Part shown: in pieces, positions 1-7,476 of the stretch
Numbering within the stretch: the stretch's first letter is position 1
How the letters are laid out: each line of letters opens with the position of its first letter
DNA from: an uncultured Steroidobacter sp.
Lineage (GTDB): Bacteria > Pseudomonadota > Gammaproteobacteria > Steroidobacterales > Steroidobacteraceae
Assembly (NCBI GenBank): GCA_946478975.1
Contig: CAMLEO010000154.1
Coordinates: 1-16,024, forward strand
Length of the DNA stretch: 16,024 nt
Reading direction: 5' to 3'
Made by a program: the position numbers and the translations under genes
Notes under the pieces: model-generated
The model's database searches: none
Told to the model about the DNA's origin: nothing
The model's input: only the letters and a program-made list of their open reading frames with translations

Positions 1-139
1 CGCCGATGCCGAGCACCGTGGTGAAGATGCTGCCGACGAACACGACAAACATCACCGGGTTGCGCACCTGGACTCTCGGATCGAGCTTATGGAACGAGCC
101 GACAATCGCGGAGCGCAGCAACGGACCTTGCATGGCCAT
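1..139 (-). CDS. kdpB: KdpB, N-terminal fragment (K+-transporting P-type ATPase subunit)
   Basis: This is the first 46 residues of KdpB, the ATP-hydrolysing subunit of the KdpFABC high-affinity potassium pump in the inner membrane. The rest lies beyond the left edge. The visible protein begins [20 protein letters not shown] and continues with [16 protein letters not shown], which matches the family N-terminus (a short cytoplasmic helix, then RNPVMF leading into the first membrane segment). None of the catalytic motifs (DKTGT and others) are in view. The start lies one base after the kdpA stop codon, so translation is very probably coupled to kdpA. A second in-frame ATG two codons later (133) is an equally possible start. 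The identity is secure from this conserved N-terminus and from kdpA directly upstream. Confidence 0.93.
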   Translation of the reverse strand, partial: MAMQGPLLRSAIVGSFHKLDPRVQVRNPVMFVVFVGSIFTTVLGIG

Positions 140-140
140 A

Positions 141-1871
141 TCAACTTTTCCCAATCATCTGCAGGTGCTCGGCAATCGGCCCGAGCGCGAGCGAAGGTAG
201 AAACGTCAAAGCGCCGACCATCAACACCACACCGATCAGCATCGCGATGAACAGCGGCGTATGAGTCGGCAACGTGCCCGCTGTGATCGCGACGGTGCGC
301 TTGGCGGCAAGACTGCCCGCAATCGCAAGCACTGGAACCATCAACCAATAGCGAGCGATAAACATCGCGATGCCAAGTGCGATGTTGTAGAAGGGCGTGT
401 TCGCCGACAGGCCGCCGAACGCGCTGCCGTTGTTATTTCCTGCGGACGAGAACGCGTACAGAATTTCGGAGAAACCATGCGCGCCGGGATTCGCGACGCC
501 AGCCGTGCCCGCTGGAATTGCGCTCGCGAGCGCCGTGCCGACCAGCACTACGACGCAAGGAATCAGCAGCACCAGCGAAGCCATCTTCACTTCGAACGCT
601 TCGATCTTCTTGCCGAGATATTCGGGCGTACGACCCACCATCAAACCTGCGATGAACACCGCGACGATGGCGAACATCAACATGCCGTACAGGCCGCTGC
701 CGGTGCCGCCGAATACAACCTCGCCCAATTGCATCAACCACAGCGGCACCAGGCCGCCGAGCGGCGTATAGGAATCGTGCATCGAGTTCACCGAGCCGTT
801 CGACGCCGCTGTCGTGGCCGCCGCCCACAACGCGGAGTTCGCGATGCCGAAGCGCACTTCCTTGCCTTCCATGTTGCCGCCGGAATGCAGCTGCGAACTG
901 GTTTGGTCCACGCCCAATGTTTCCAGGCGCGGATTGCCGGCCTGCTCCGCACTGAACACGCCGAACGTCAGCGGCAGAAAGATGATCATCATCGCAACAA
1001 ACACCGCCCAGCCCTGGCGCGTATCGTTGACCATGCGGCCGAACGTGTAGCACAGCGCCGCGGGAATCAGCAGGATCGACAGCACTTCGAGGAAATTGGT
1101 CAGTGGCGTGGGATTCTCGAACGGATGCGCGGAGTTCACATTGAAAAAGCCGCCGCCGTTGGTGCCCAGCTGTTTGATTGCGATCTGGCTCGCTGCCGGG
1201 CCGAGCGGAATCGTTTGCTGTACGCCCTGCGTCTGCTGAACCAGATCGGCCGTCTCATAAGCAGAGAAACTCTGCACCACGCCTTGCGACACCAGAAACA
1301 GCGCCAGCAGCACCGACAGCGGCAGCAAGACATACAACGTACTGCGCGTCATATCGACATAGAAGTTGCCGATACGCTGCGTCTGCCGGCGCACGAAGCC
1401 ACGAATCAACGCGATCAGCACCGCCATGCCCGATGCGGCGGAAAGAAAGTTCTGGACGCCCAGCCCCAGCATCTGCGTGAGATAACTCATCGTCGCTTCG
1501 CCGCTGTAACCCTGCCAGTTGGTGTTGCTGACGAAGCTCATGGCCGTATTGAATGCAGAGTCGACCGCGACACTCGGAAAATTCTGGGGATTCAACGGCA
1601 GCACGTCCTGCCAGCGCTGGAGCAGATAGACGGCGACAAAGCCGATGAAATTGAACAGCAGCAGCGAGGCGGCGTAGCCCCTCCAGGTCGACTCGGCATT
1701 CGCATCGATTCCACACAGCCGATAGATCGAACGCTCCACCGGCGCGAGCACCGGCGACAGCCACGTACGCTCGCCCAGATACACCCGGGCCATGTAACCG
1801 CCCAGCGGCTTGACCAGCGCCGTGAGCACGACGGCGAACAAAACGATCTGCATCGCGCCGAGCCCGCTCAT
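141..1871 (-). CDS. kdpA: KdpA, K+-transporting ATPase potassium-binding subunit
   Basis: This 576-residue inner-membrane protein is the channel-like subunit that selects and binds K+ in KdpFABC. Its length is normal for the family. The four pore-loop signatures are visible: NTNWQGYSG at 116-124, [19 protein letters not shown] at 237-253, the [10 protein letters not shown] region at 364-373, and [13 protein letters not shown] at 475-487. Many hydrophobic segments lie between them. I chose the ATG at 1871 because it follows a GGAG ribosome site 8 bases upstream and because its first bases overlap the kdpF stop codon (ATGA). The open frame continues upstream to 2060, but that extension runs through kdpF and is not conserved-looking. 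kdpB follows after one base. The family is normally induced by K+ limitation through KdpDE, which are not in this window. Confidence 0.97.
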   Translation of the reverse strand: MSGLGAMQIVLFAVVLTALVKPLGGYMARVYLGERTWLSPVLAPVERSIYRLCGIDANAESTWRGYAASLLLFNFIGFVAVYLLQRWQDVLPLNPQNFPSVAVDSAFNTAMSFVSNTNWQGYSGEATMSYLTQMLGLGVQNFLSAASGMAVLIALIRGFVRRQTQRIGNFYVDMTRSTLYVLLPLSVLLALFLVSQGVVQSFSAYETADLVQQTQGVQQTIPLGPAASQIAIKQLGTNGGGFFNVNSAHPFENPTPLTNFLEVLSILLIPAALCYTFGRMVNDTRQGWAVFVAMMIIFLPLTFGVFSAEQAGNPRLETLGVDQTSSQLHSGGNMEGKEVRFGIANSALWAAATTAASNGSVNSMHDSYTPLGGLVPLWLMQLGEVVFGGTGSGLYGMLMFAIVAVFIAGLMVGRTPEYLGKKIEAFEVKMASLVLLIPCVVVLVGTALASAIPAGTAGVANPGAHGFSEILYAFSSAGNNNGSAFGGLSANTPFYNIALGIAMFIARYWLMVPVLAIAGSLAAKRTVAITAGTLPTHTPLFIAMLIGVVLMVGALTFLPSLALGPIAEHLQMIGKS

Positions 1872-1951
1872 TCGAATTTCTCCGGGAACAGCAGCGCCAC
1901 GACCAGGTACACGCCCAGCCCTGCAGCCAACAGCAAGCCGATCCAGCCCAT
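1868..1951 (-). CDS. kdpF: KdpF, small membrane subunit of the Kdp potassium pump
   Basis: This 27-residue single-span peptide reads [27 protein letters not shown]. It has the KdpF hallmarks: one hydrophobic helix with a Tyr-Leu-Val core and a short charged tail (FPEKFE). KdpF sits beside KdpA in the membrane and stabilises the KdpFABC complex. Its stop codon overlaps the kdpA start (ATGA, 1868-1871), the usual kdpF-kdpA junction. The ATG at 1951 is chosen because a perfect GGAGG lies 5 bases upstream. An in-frame ATG at 1975 would give 35 residues but has no recognisable ribosome site. Genes of this size are often missed in automatic annotation. Confidence 0.9.
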   Translation of the reverse strand: MGWIGLLLAAGLGVYLVVALLFPEKFE

Positions 1952-1956
1952 GAGTG

Positions 1957-1961
1957 CCTCC
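1957..1961 (-). promoter_or_regulatory. Shine-Dalgarno of kdpF (decides its start)
   Basis: On the minus strand GGAGG is followed by a 5-base spacer (CACTC) and the ATG at 1951. It supports the short 27-residue KdpF rather than a start at 1975, where no purine-rich site is visible. Confidence 0.75.
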
Positions 1962-2047
1962 AGGTTGAGCGCCATGGTGCGCGACCCGGCCCGCACCGGG
2001 CAGACCGAAACGTGTGAAGAAATTCGGCGGGTAGGCAATCCGGGCCC

Positions 2048-2070
2048 TGGCGCGTACCATGCGCGCGCCA
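2048..2070 (+). repeat. Perfect 7-bp inverted repeat before the corA-like gene
   Basis: TGGCGCG (2048-2054) is followed by a 9-base loop and CGCGCCA (2064-2070), ending 16 bases before the corA-like start. It could form a stable hairpin in the 5' leader of the plus-strand mRNA or be an operator half-site pair. There is no U-run after it, so it does not look like a terminator. Chance occurrence is quite possible in GC-rich DNA. Confidence 0.4.
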
Positions 2071-2086
2071 CCCGACTTGCGAGGTC

Positions 2087-3055
2087 ATGATGCTCGTCAA
2101 CTGCGTCGCTTACCGTAACGGCGAAAAGATCGCCGACATCGAGCCGCAAGAGATCCACAACTACATCGTCAAGCCGGATTGTTTCGTGTGGGTGGCGCTG
2201 GTCGAGCCCGACAACGGCACGCTCGAGCTGATGCAGGCCGAGTTCGATCTGCATCCGCTGGCGGTGGAAGACGCCCGGCACGGCCACCAGCGTCCAAAGA
2301 TCGAGGAGTACGGCACCTCGCTGTTCGCCGTGCTCCACATGATCGAGCCATTCGAAGGCGAGATGCGCAGTGGCGAGGTGGCGATCTTCGTCGGCCGCAA
2401 CTACATCATGACCGTGCGCAGGCGGGCCCAGAAAGGCTTCGCCGAAGTGCGCGCCCGCTGCGAGAACGAGCCGGAACTGCTCAAGCGTGGGCCCGGCTAC
2501 GTTCTATATGCAGTGATGGACGCAGTGGTCGATCGCTACTTCCCGCTGCTGCACGAGCTGGAGATGGAACTGGAGCGCATCGAAGAGCAGATCTTCGCCA
2601 ACGTCTCGCCGCGAGCAAACATCGAAGCGCTGTACGCGATGAAACAAAGGCTGATGGTGTTCCGTCACGCCGTGGCGCCGCTGCTCGAAGCGCTGGGCAA
2701 CATCACCGGCGCACGCGTGCATCTCATCTGCGCAGGCATGCAGGAATACTTTCGCGATATCTCCGACCACCTGATGCGGCTCAATCAAACCATCGAGTCG
2801 GAGCGGGACACGATCTCGACCGCGATCTCGGTGAACCTGTCGATGATCAATCTGCAGGAAAGCGAGACCATGAAGCGGCTCGCCGCCTATGCCGCATTGA
2901 TCGCCGTGCCGACGCTGGTCGCCGGCATCTACGGCATGAACTTCGACTACATGCCGGAGCTGCGCTGGCACTATGGATACGTCGTCTCACTCGCAGTGAT
3001 GGCAGCGGCGGACCTGTACCTGTGGTTTCGTTTCAAGCAGGCGAAGTGGCTGTAG
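2087..3055 (+). CDS. corA: CorA-family magnesium/divalent cation channel
   Basis: This 322-residue inner-membrane channel probably carries Mg2+ or a related divalent ion. The family acts as a pentamer with a large cytoplasmic funnel. The hallmark GMN motif is at 283-285 within YGMNFDYMPEL, at the end of the first membrane helix (about 264-283). The second helix (about 297-316) is followed by a basic C-terminus (FRFKQAKWL). The N-terminal 250 residues are the charged, helix-rich CorA cytoplasmic domain, with long acidic helices around 150-200. Length is normal. Two adjacent ATGs (2087 and 2090) are possible, and GAGG at 2081-2084 is better spaced for the second. The response-regulator gene starts 19 bases after the stop, so the two are likely co-transcribed. 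Substrate (Mg2+, Co2+, Zn2+) cannot be decided from sequence alone. Confidence 0.92.
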   Translation: MMLVNCVAYRNGEKIADIEPQEIHNYIVKPDCFVWVALVEPDNGTLELMQAEFDLHPLAVEDARHGHQRPKIEEYGTSLFAVLHMIEPFEGEMRSGEVAIFVGRNYIMTVRRRAQKGFAEVRARCENEPELLKRGPGYVLYAVMDAVVDRYFPLLHELEMELERIEEQIFANVSPRANIEALYAMKQRLMVFRHAVAPLLEALGNITGARVHLICAGMQEYFRDISDHLMRLNQTIESERDTISTAISVNLSMINLQESETMKRLAAYAALIAVPTLVAGIYGMNFDYMPELRWHYGYVVSLAVMAAADLYLWFRFKQAKWL

Positions 3056-3074
3056 CCCGTGAGACAATCGCGGC

Positions 3075-3773
3075 ATGCCCGATCTCACTCGCATCCTGCT
3101 CATCGAGGACGATGTCCCGCTCGCGTCGTTGATCAGCGAATATCTGCGCGGCCACGATTTTCACGTTGACGTCGAGCTGCGCGGGGACACCGGGGCACAT
3201 CGCATTCTGCGCGATCGACCGGACCTGGTGATCCTCGACGTGCTGCTGCCGGGGCTGAACGGCATGGACGTGTGCCGGCAGGTGCGCAAGCAATTTGCCG
3301 GATTGATCCTGATGCTCACGGCTCGCGACGACGACATCGATCAGATCATCGGCCTGGAACTGGGCGCGGACGACTACGTTAAAAAGCCGGTCGAGCCTCG
3401 CCTGCTGCTTGCTCGCATCCGCGCCTTGCTTCGTCGTGCCGATGTGCCGGTGGGCACCGATGCCAATCGCCTGGTGTTCGGCGCATTCAGCATCGATCAA
3501 GCGGCACGGCGTGTGACATTGAACGGCGCCTCGATCGAATTGACGACCCTGGAGTTCGATTTGCTGTGGACGCTGGCGAGCGCCGCAGGAACCGTGCTCA
3601 CTCGCGAAGCGATTTTTGCCCACTTGCGCGGCATCGAATATGACGGGCTCGATCGCTCCATCGACCTCGGCATCTCTCGCCTGCGCGCCAAGCTGAACGA
3701 TACCCGCACCCCGCCGACAAAAATCAAAACGGTCCGTGGCAAAGGATATCTGTTCGTTAGGGATGCCTGGTGA
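3075..3773 (+). CDS. rstA: OmpR-family response regulator, RstA-like
   Basis: This 232-residue cytoplasmic transcription factor has a receiver domain (about 5-120) and a winged-helix DNA-binding domain (about 135-230). The acidic pocket (E11, D12, D13), phospho-acceptor D55 (LVILDVLLPG), T82 and K104 are all present, so it should be phosphorylatable. The segment KKPVEPRLLLARIRALLRR resembles RstA rather than KdpE, CusR or CopR, which carry KPF at this point. The C-terminal domain shows the expected LTTLEFDLLWTLA, GLDRSIDLGISRLRAKL and IKTVRGKGYLF segments. Its likely partner kinase is the RstB-like gene at 5890, which is separated from it by the TonB-dependent receptor gene. Only 19 bases separate it from the corA-like gene, so it has no obvious promoter of its own. 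The symbol reflects similarity, not proven orthology. Confidence 0.88.
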   Translation: MPDLTRILLIEDDVPLASLISEYLRGHDFHVDVELRGDTGAHRILRDRPDLVILDVLLPGLNGMDVCRQVRKQFAGLILMLTARDDDIDQIIGLELGADDYVKKPVEPRLLLARIRALLRRADVPVGTDANRLVFGAFSIDQAARRVTLNGASIELTTLEFDLLWTLASAAGTVLTREAIFAHLRGIEYDGLDRSIDLGISRLRAKLNDTRTPPTKIKTVRGKGYLFVRDAW

Positions 3774-3780
3774 CGCCCGC

Positions 3781-3804
3781 TACAAACTGTTACACACGGA
3801 TACC
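3781..3804 (+). promoter_or_regulatory. Candidate RstA-type operator: three 10-bp-phased direct repeats
   Basis: TACA (3781-3784), TACA (3791-3794) and TACC (3801-3804) are spaced exactly 10 bp apart. The first two form TACAAACTGTTACA, which agrees at 10 of 12 defined positions with the E. coli RstA box as I recall it (TACATNTNGTTACA). OmpR-family dimers bind such direct repeats on one face of DNA. The site lies just after the regulator stop codon and about 70 bp before the receptor gene, an appropriate place for activation. No good sigma-70 promoter is visible downstream, which fits activator dependence. This is inference; binding is untested. Confidence 0.5.
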
Positions 3805-3874
3805 AAGAGCCGACTGATCCGCATCCGGCCCTTTCCTAAGCTCCCGACTTCCTCGTCGTTGGAGTTGAGTCGTA

Positions 3875-5887
3875 ATGCGTCGGGCCGCCAGACCCTTGTT
3901 GTTGAGTGTGTGCGTCTTCGGAATTGCACGAGGCGCGGAACAGAAAAACTCGCTCGAAGAAGTCACCGTCACTTCCCGGCGCATCTCCGAAACATCCGAA
4001 CCCACGGCCCAGACGCGAAAATTGCTCGAAGTGCCCGGCAGCTTCGGCGATCCATTGCAGGCCATCTACAGCCTGCCTGGCGTGGTGCCGACGGAAGAGA
4101 CCGGCGGTGCACCCGCGGTGCGCGGCTCGGGGCCGGAAGACAATGCATTCCTGGTCGATTTTCTGCCTGCGAGTTATATCTTCCACGACTTCGGCCACAG
4201 CATCTTCAACGAGAATCTCATTCGTGAGTTCGGCTTGAAGGCCGCGGGCTTCGGCTCACGCTACGGTCGAGCGACCGGTGCGGTGTTCGATGTGAGCTTG
4301 CGCGATCCACGCGTGCAGCCGCTCACCACCACCATCGATGCGAGCTTCCTGCGCGCTGGCGCGATGCTGGAAGCCGGCGTCGGCGAGACGCAATCGTTCT
4401 ATATCGCCGGGCGCGCCAGTGTCATCGATAAACTGCTGGACGCGGCGGACTATCAGCCGGACGACGAGGACGATATCTCCTTCCAGCAATTCCCCAAGGA
4501 CCACGACTACCAGGCGAAGTACCTCTGGCGGCTCGGCAATCATCACCGCGTCGAAGTCTCCGCCATCGGCGCCCGCGACGAAGCAGCGGCAACGTTCGGC
4601 GCTCGCTCGGACGACGCGTTGCTCGACCCTGGCATGACGGGCCGTGCTTCGCTGGAACGTGAGTTCGCCAGCGAAGCCGCACGCTGGATTTTCGAAGACG
4701 AGCGCCAACGACTGCAGACGGCGTTCGGTCACTTGCACGAATCGCGCTTGAACAAGCAAGGCGACGGCGCGGAATTTCTGGATATCGACACCGATCAGTG
4801 GACGTTCCGGTCGCAATATGACTATCGCGTCTCCATCGCGCATACGTTGGGCGCCGGGGTCGAGTATCAAAGCTCCAACTACGACTACGCCATCCGCGTG
4901 CGCTATCGCAGCTGCTCGATCTTCTCGCCGGATTGCGGAACCGACAAAGGCGAGCTCACGCTGGCCAACGACCAGCAAAAGATCGAAACATCGGACGGCT
5001 TCGTCGAGGACATCTGGACTCTCGCACCGGGCCTGGTGCTGACCAGCGGCATCCATCTCGCACGCAATGAATATCTGGAGGAATCGCACGCCGAACCGCG
5101 CATCGCCGCTCAATGGCAGCTCAATCCGGCGTTGGAATTGCGCGCGTCCTGGGGCAAGTATCATCAGCTGCCCGAGATCGATCAAATCGTCCCGGTCTTC
5201 GGCAACACGCAGCTGGAATCGCCCGAGGCCACCCATTACGTAATCGGCGCCACTTACAAACCGACCGAGCTGTGGTCGATCACCACCGACCTCTATTACA
5301 AAGAACTGGATAAAGTCGTCGTCGACGTACCCCAGCCCACGCTGTACGTGAATGCAGCCACCGGCAAAGCCTACGGTGCGGAGTTGCTGGTGAATCGCGA
5401 TCGTGGCAATCGCTGGTACGGCTGGCTGTCGCTCAGCGCATCCAAAACCGAACGTCGCAGCGGGCTCACCGGCGAATCGATTCCGTTCGACTACGACGTC
5501 CCAGTGGTCGCAAACCTGGTGCTGAACTATCGTATCAACTCGACCTGGGAAGCCGGGCTGCGCTGGAACCTGCGCAGCGGCATGCCGTACACGCCCATCG
5601 TCGGCAACAAACCCAATCCCGATTATCCCGGCTACTATCTGCCGGTGTACGGCGCGCTCAACAGCGAACGGGCCAGGCCGTATCATCGCCTGGACCTGCG
5701 CATCGAGCGCAAGTTCGAGCATGGCCGCGTTTCCGGCAGCTACTATCTGGACATCATCAATGCGTATGCGCGCAGAAACGGCGGCGCCGTGACTTACGAA
5801 GCGATCGAAGGCTCTTCCGACTACCGGCTGGTCGAAGCAGACAGCCTGCCGTTCTTTCCGTCCTTCGGCGTGAAGATCACGTTCTGA
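3875..5887 (+). CDS. TonB-dependent outer-membrane receptor, ligand unknown
   Basis: This 670-residue protein should import a scarce ligand across the outer membrane using TonB energy. It has a signal peptide (about 1-20, cut near ARGA), a TonB-box-like EEVTV at 28-32, and a plug domain (about 45-145) with SLPGVVPTEETGG and APAVRGSGPEDNAFLVDFLP. A beta-barrel with alternating aromatic strands follows and ends in a terminal phenylalanine (FGVKITF), the usual outer-membrane insertion signal. There is no long N-terminal signalling extension, so it is not a FecA-type transducer. One Cys pair lies near 347-354 (CSIFSPDC). The substrate cannot be read from sequence: a siderophore, heme, vitamin or metallophore are all open. 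It starts 101 bases after the regulator gene and ends 2 bases before the kinase gene, so it is embedded in the two-component operon and is probably controlled by it. Confidence 0.88.
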   Translation: MRRAARPLLLSVCVFGIARGAEQKNSLEEVTVTSRRISETSEPTAQTRKLLEVPGSFGDPLQAIYSLPGVVPTEETGGAPAVRGSGPEDNAFLVDFLPASYIFHDFGHSIFNENLIREFGLKAAGFGSRYGRATGAVFDVSLRDPRVQPLTTTIDASFLRAGAMLEAGVGETQSFYIAGRASVIDKLLDAADYQPDDEDDISFQQFPKDHDYQAKYLWRLGNHHRVEVSAIGARDEAAATFGARSDDALLDPGMTGRASLEREFASEAARWIFEDERQRLQTAFGHLHESRLNKQGDGAEFLDIDTDQWTFRSQYDYRVSIAHTLGAGVEYQSSNYDYAIRVRYRSCSIFSPDCGTDKGELTLANDQQKIETSDGFVEDIWTLAPGLVLTSGIHLARNEYLEESHAEPRIAAQWQLNPALELRASWGKYHQLPEIDQIVPVFGNTQLESPEATHYVIGATYKPTELWSITTDLYYKELDKVVVDVPQPTLYVNAATGKAYGAELLVNRDRGNRWYGWLSLSASKTERRSGLTGESIPFDYDVPVVANLVLNYRINSTWEAGLRWNLRSGMPYTPIVGNKPNPDYPGYYLPVYGALNSERARPYHRLDLRIERKFEHGRVSGSYYLDIINAYARRNGGAVTYEAIEGSSDYRLVEADSLPFFPSFGVKITF

Positions 5888-5889
5888 TC

Positions 5890-7473
5890 ATGCGCCGGCT
5901 GCTGCTGTCTCTTTATATCGTCCTGGTCGCGGTCGTGGTTGGCTCGGTGTTCGCGATCGGCTGGCTGTGGGATCACGGTTTGCGCGCCGAGGTGATCAGC
6001 AGCGCCGAGCACACCGCGCTCAGTGGGCAATATCTGTTCGAAGACGAGCTCGCCGCCCTCCCCGTAAAGCAGTGGCCGGATCGGATCGAGCAGCTGAAAA
6101 AACAATTCGGCTATGAATTGACACTGCTGACGCTGCCGCAGATCGAAGCTTCCGAGCGCAATCTCGAACGCCTGCGCCAAGGACTGCCGGCACTGGACGA
6201 GTCGAATGGCGACATCAAATTCATGCTCCTGCCGCTGCGTGGCTCGCCGTACATCGCGCGAGTCTTCCTGTTGCCGCAGGATGCGGAGAAGGGCGCTCGC
6301 AGCGTCCAAGGTTTCTACTACCTGATCGAGCGGCAGCTGGCAGACGCTTCACCGTTGGAACGTATCAAGCGGCTGCAGGCGCTCGAACAGCGCTTCGGCT
6401 ATCCCATCCGCAGTGTGTCTCTGAACGAGATTCCGAGCGAGCAGGATCGCGCCCGAGTGCGGGCCGGCGAGCTGGTCGTGGTCGAGTTCGATCAGCCGGG
6501 CGAACGTTTCTACAAGCTGCTGCCCGGTGAAGAACGGGCGCTGCAGCTCGGCCCATTCCCGCGCTATCTGCTGGAACGAATCATCCAATACGTCGTGCTG
6601 GTGATGGTCGCGTGTGCCGTCGCGTTCGCGCTCTACTTGTGGGCGCGGCCGCTGTGGCAGGACATGCTGGGACTGGAACGAAGCGCCGCGGCCATCGGCC
6701 AGGGCCAGCTGCAAACGCGCGTTCGCGTGTCGTCGCGATCGTCGATTCGCGGCGTCGCCGATACGTTCAACAACATGGCGCAGCGGGTTCAGGAGTTACT
6801 CAAGGCGCAGAAAGAATCGACGGACGCCATCTCGCACGAGCTGCGCACGCCGATCTCGCGGCTACGCTTCGCTGTCGAAATGATCGAGCAGACGACGGTC
6901 GCAGAAGACCGCACGCGTTATCTGCAGACGATGCGCAGCGCGCTGGATGAACTCGAAGCACTCGTCGACGAAGCACTCACCTATTCCCGACTGACCAACG
7001 CCACGCGGCGATTGTCGCCGGAGACAATCGATCTGAGAGACTGGCTCGCCGACATCGTCGACGACGCTCGAACGTCACCTGGCAACGTGCAGCTTATTAG
7101 TGAAGTGCATCCGCCGGATGCGAGCGCGCATTTCGACTCGAAGCTGGTCGCCCGCGCGCTCAAGAACATCATTCACAATGCTCAGCGCTACGCGCAGACC
7201 ACGGTCAAAGTGGTCGTTCGGCAGGACGGCGCGCATACAAACTTCACCGTCGAGGACGACGGCCCCGGCATACCAGCGAATCAGCGCACGGCGATCTTCG
7301 AACCGTTCTATCGTATCGACGACAGCCGTCAGCGCGATTCCGGCGGCCACGGGCTCGGACTCGCGATCGTCCGGCGCATTTGCGAATGGACCCAGGCGGA
7401 GGTGAGCGTCGAGGATTCGCCGCTCGGCGGAGCGTTGTTCCGACTGCGCTGGGTGACGAGCGAAATTACCTGA
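5890..7473 (+). CDS. rstB: Sensor histidine kinase, RstB-like, with enlarged sensor domain
   Basis: This 527-residue inner-membrane kinase probably phosphorylates the RstA-like regulator. It has a first membrane helix (about 4-26), a periplasmic region (about 27-230), a second helix (about 231-250), and a HAMP linker starting with the RstB-like ARPLWQDMLGLE (252-263). The H-box SHELRTPISRLRF carries phospho-acceptor H316. The N-box KNIIHNAQRYA includes N426 and N430, and the ATP lid motifs are VEDDGPGIP, IFEPFYRID and GGHGLGLAIV. All catalytic elements are intact. E. coli RstB is about 433 residues; the extra length here is in the periplasmic part, which appears to hold two related copies (about 47-125 and 143-221). 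The gene starts 2 bases after the receptor stop codon, suggesting translational coupling. It ends 3 bases from the convergent DUF305 gene. Confidence 0.9.
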   Translation: MRRLLLSLYIVLVAVVVGSVFAIGWLWDHGLRAEVISSAEHTALSGQYLFEDELAALPVKQWPDRIEQLKKQFGYELTLLTLPQIEASERNLERLRQGLPALDESNGDIKFMLLPLRGSPYIARVFLLPQDAEKGARSVQGFYYLIERQLADASPLERIKRLQALEQRFGYPIRSVSLNEIPSEQDRARVRAGELVVVEFDQPGERFYKLLPGEERALQLGPFPRYLLERIIQYVVLVMVACAVAFALYLWARPLWQDMLGLERSAAAIGQGQLQTRVRVSSRSSIRGVADTFNNMAQRVQELLKAQKESTDAISHELRTPISRLRFAVEMIEQTTVAEDRTRYLQTMRSALDELEALVDEALTYSRLTNATRRLSPETIDLRDWLADIVDDARTSPGNVQLISEVHPPDASAHFDSKLVARALKNIIHNAQRYAQTTVKVVVRQDGAHTNFTVEDDGPGIPANQRTAIFEPFYRIDDSRQRDSGGHGLGLAIVRRICEWTQAEVSVEDSPLGGALFRLRWVTSEIT

Positions 7474-7476
7474 GGA

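Larger units (their letters stand above)
1952..2086. promoter_or_regulatory. Divergent promoter region between kdpF and the corA-like gene
   Basis: These 135 bases separate the kdp operon (minus) from the corA-like operon (plus), so both promoters should lie here. I could not identify convincing -35/-10 hexamers on either strand. The region contains a short inverted repeat CCCGG-N6-CCGGG near 1984-1999 and the longer hairpin listed separately at 2048-2070. A KdpE or other activator site may be present, but I cannot recognise one by eye. Confidence 0.5.

Noticed and set aside
2048..2070. Inverted repeat before corA as a Mg2+ riboswitch
   Set aside because: A single short hairpin is far too small for an M-box or mgtA-type leader, and no conserved riboswitch core is visible.
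261..2090. Long plus-strand open frame (609 codons) opposite kdpA
   Set aside because: It is antisense to an unambiguous kdpA, is rich in Arg/His/Gln as expected for a GC-rich shadow frame, and shows no domain.
3075..3773. Response regulator as KdpE, given its closeness to kdp
   Set aside because: The receiver segment KKPVEPRLLLARIRALLRR and its RstB-like partner kinase fit RstA. KdpE would be expected beyond kdpC, off the left edge, with KdpD.
4256..5722. Minus-strand open frame (488 codons) opposite the receptor gene
   Set aside because: The receptor frame has a signal peptide, plug and terminal Phe. The antisense frame has no motif and reads like a composition artefact.
3075..7473. Two-component pair as CusRS/CopRS controlling the copper genes
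   Set aside because: The kinase linker ARPLWQDMLGLE and regulator features are RstB/RstA-like. The genes converge on the copper operon rather than heading it.
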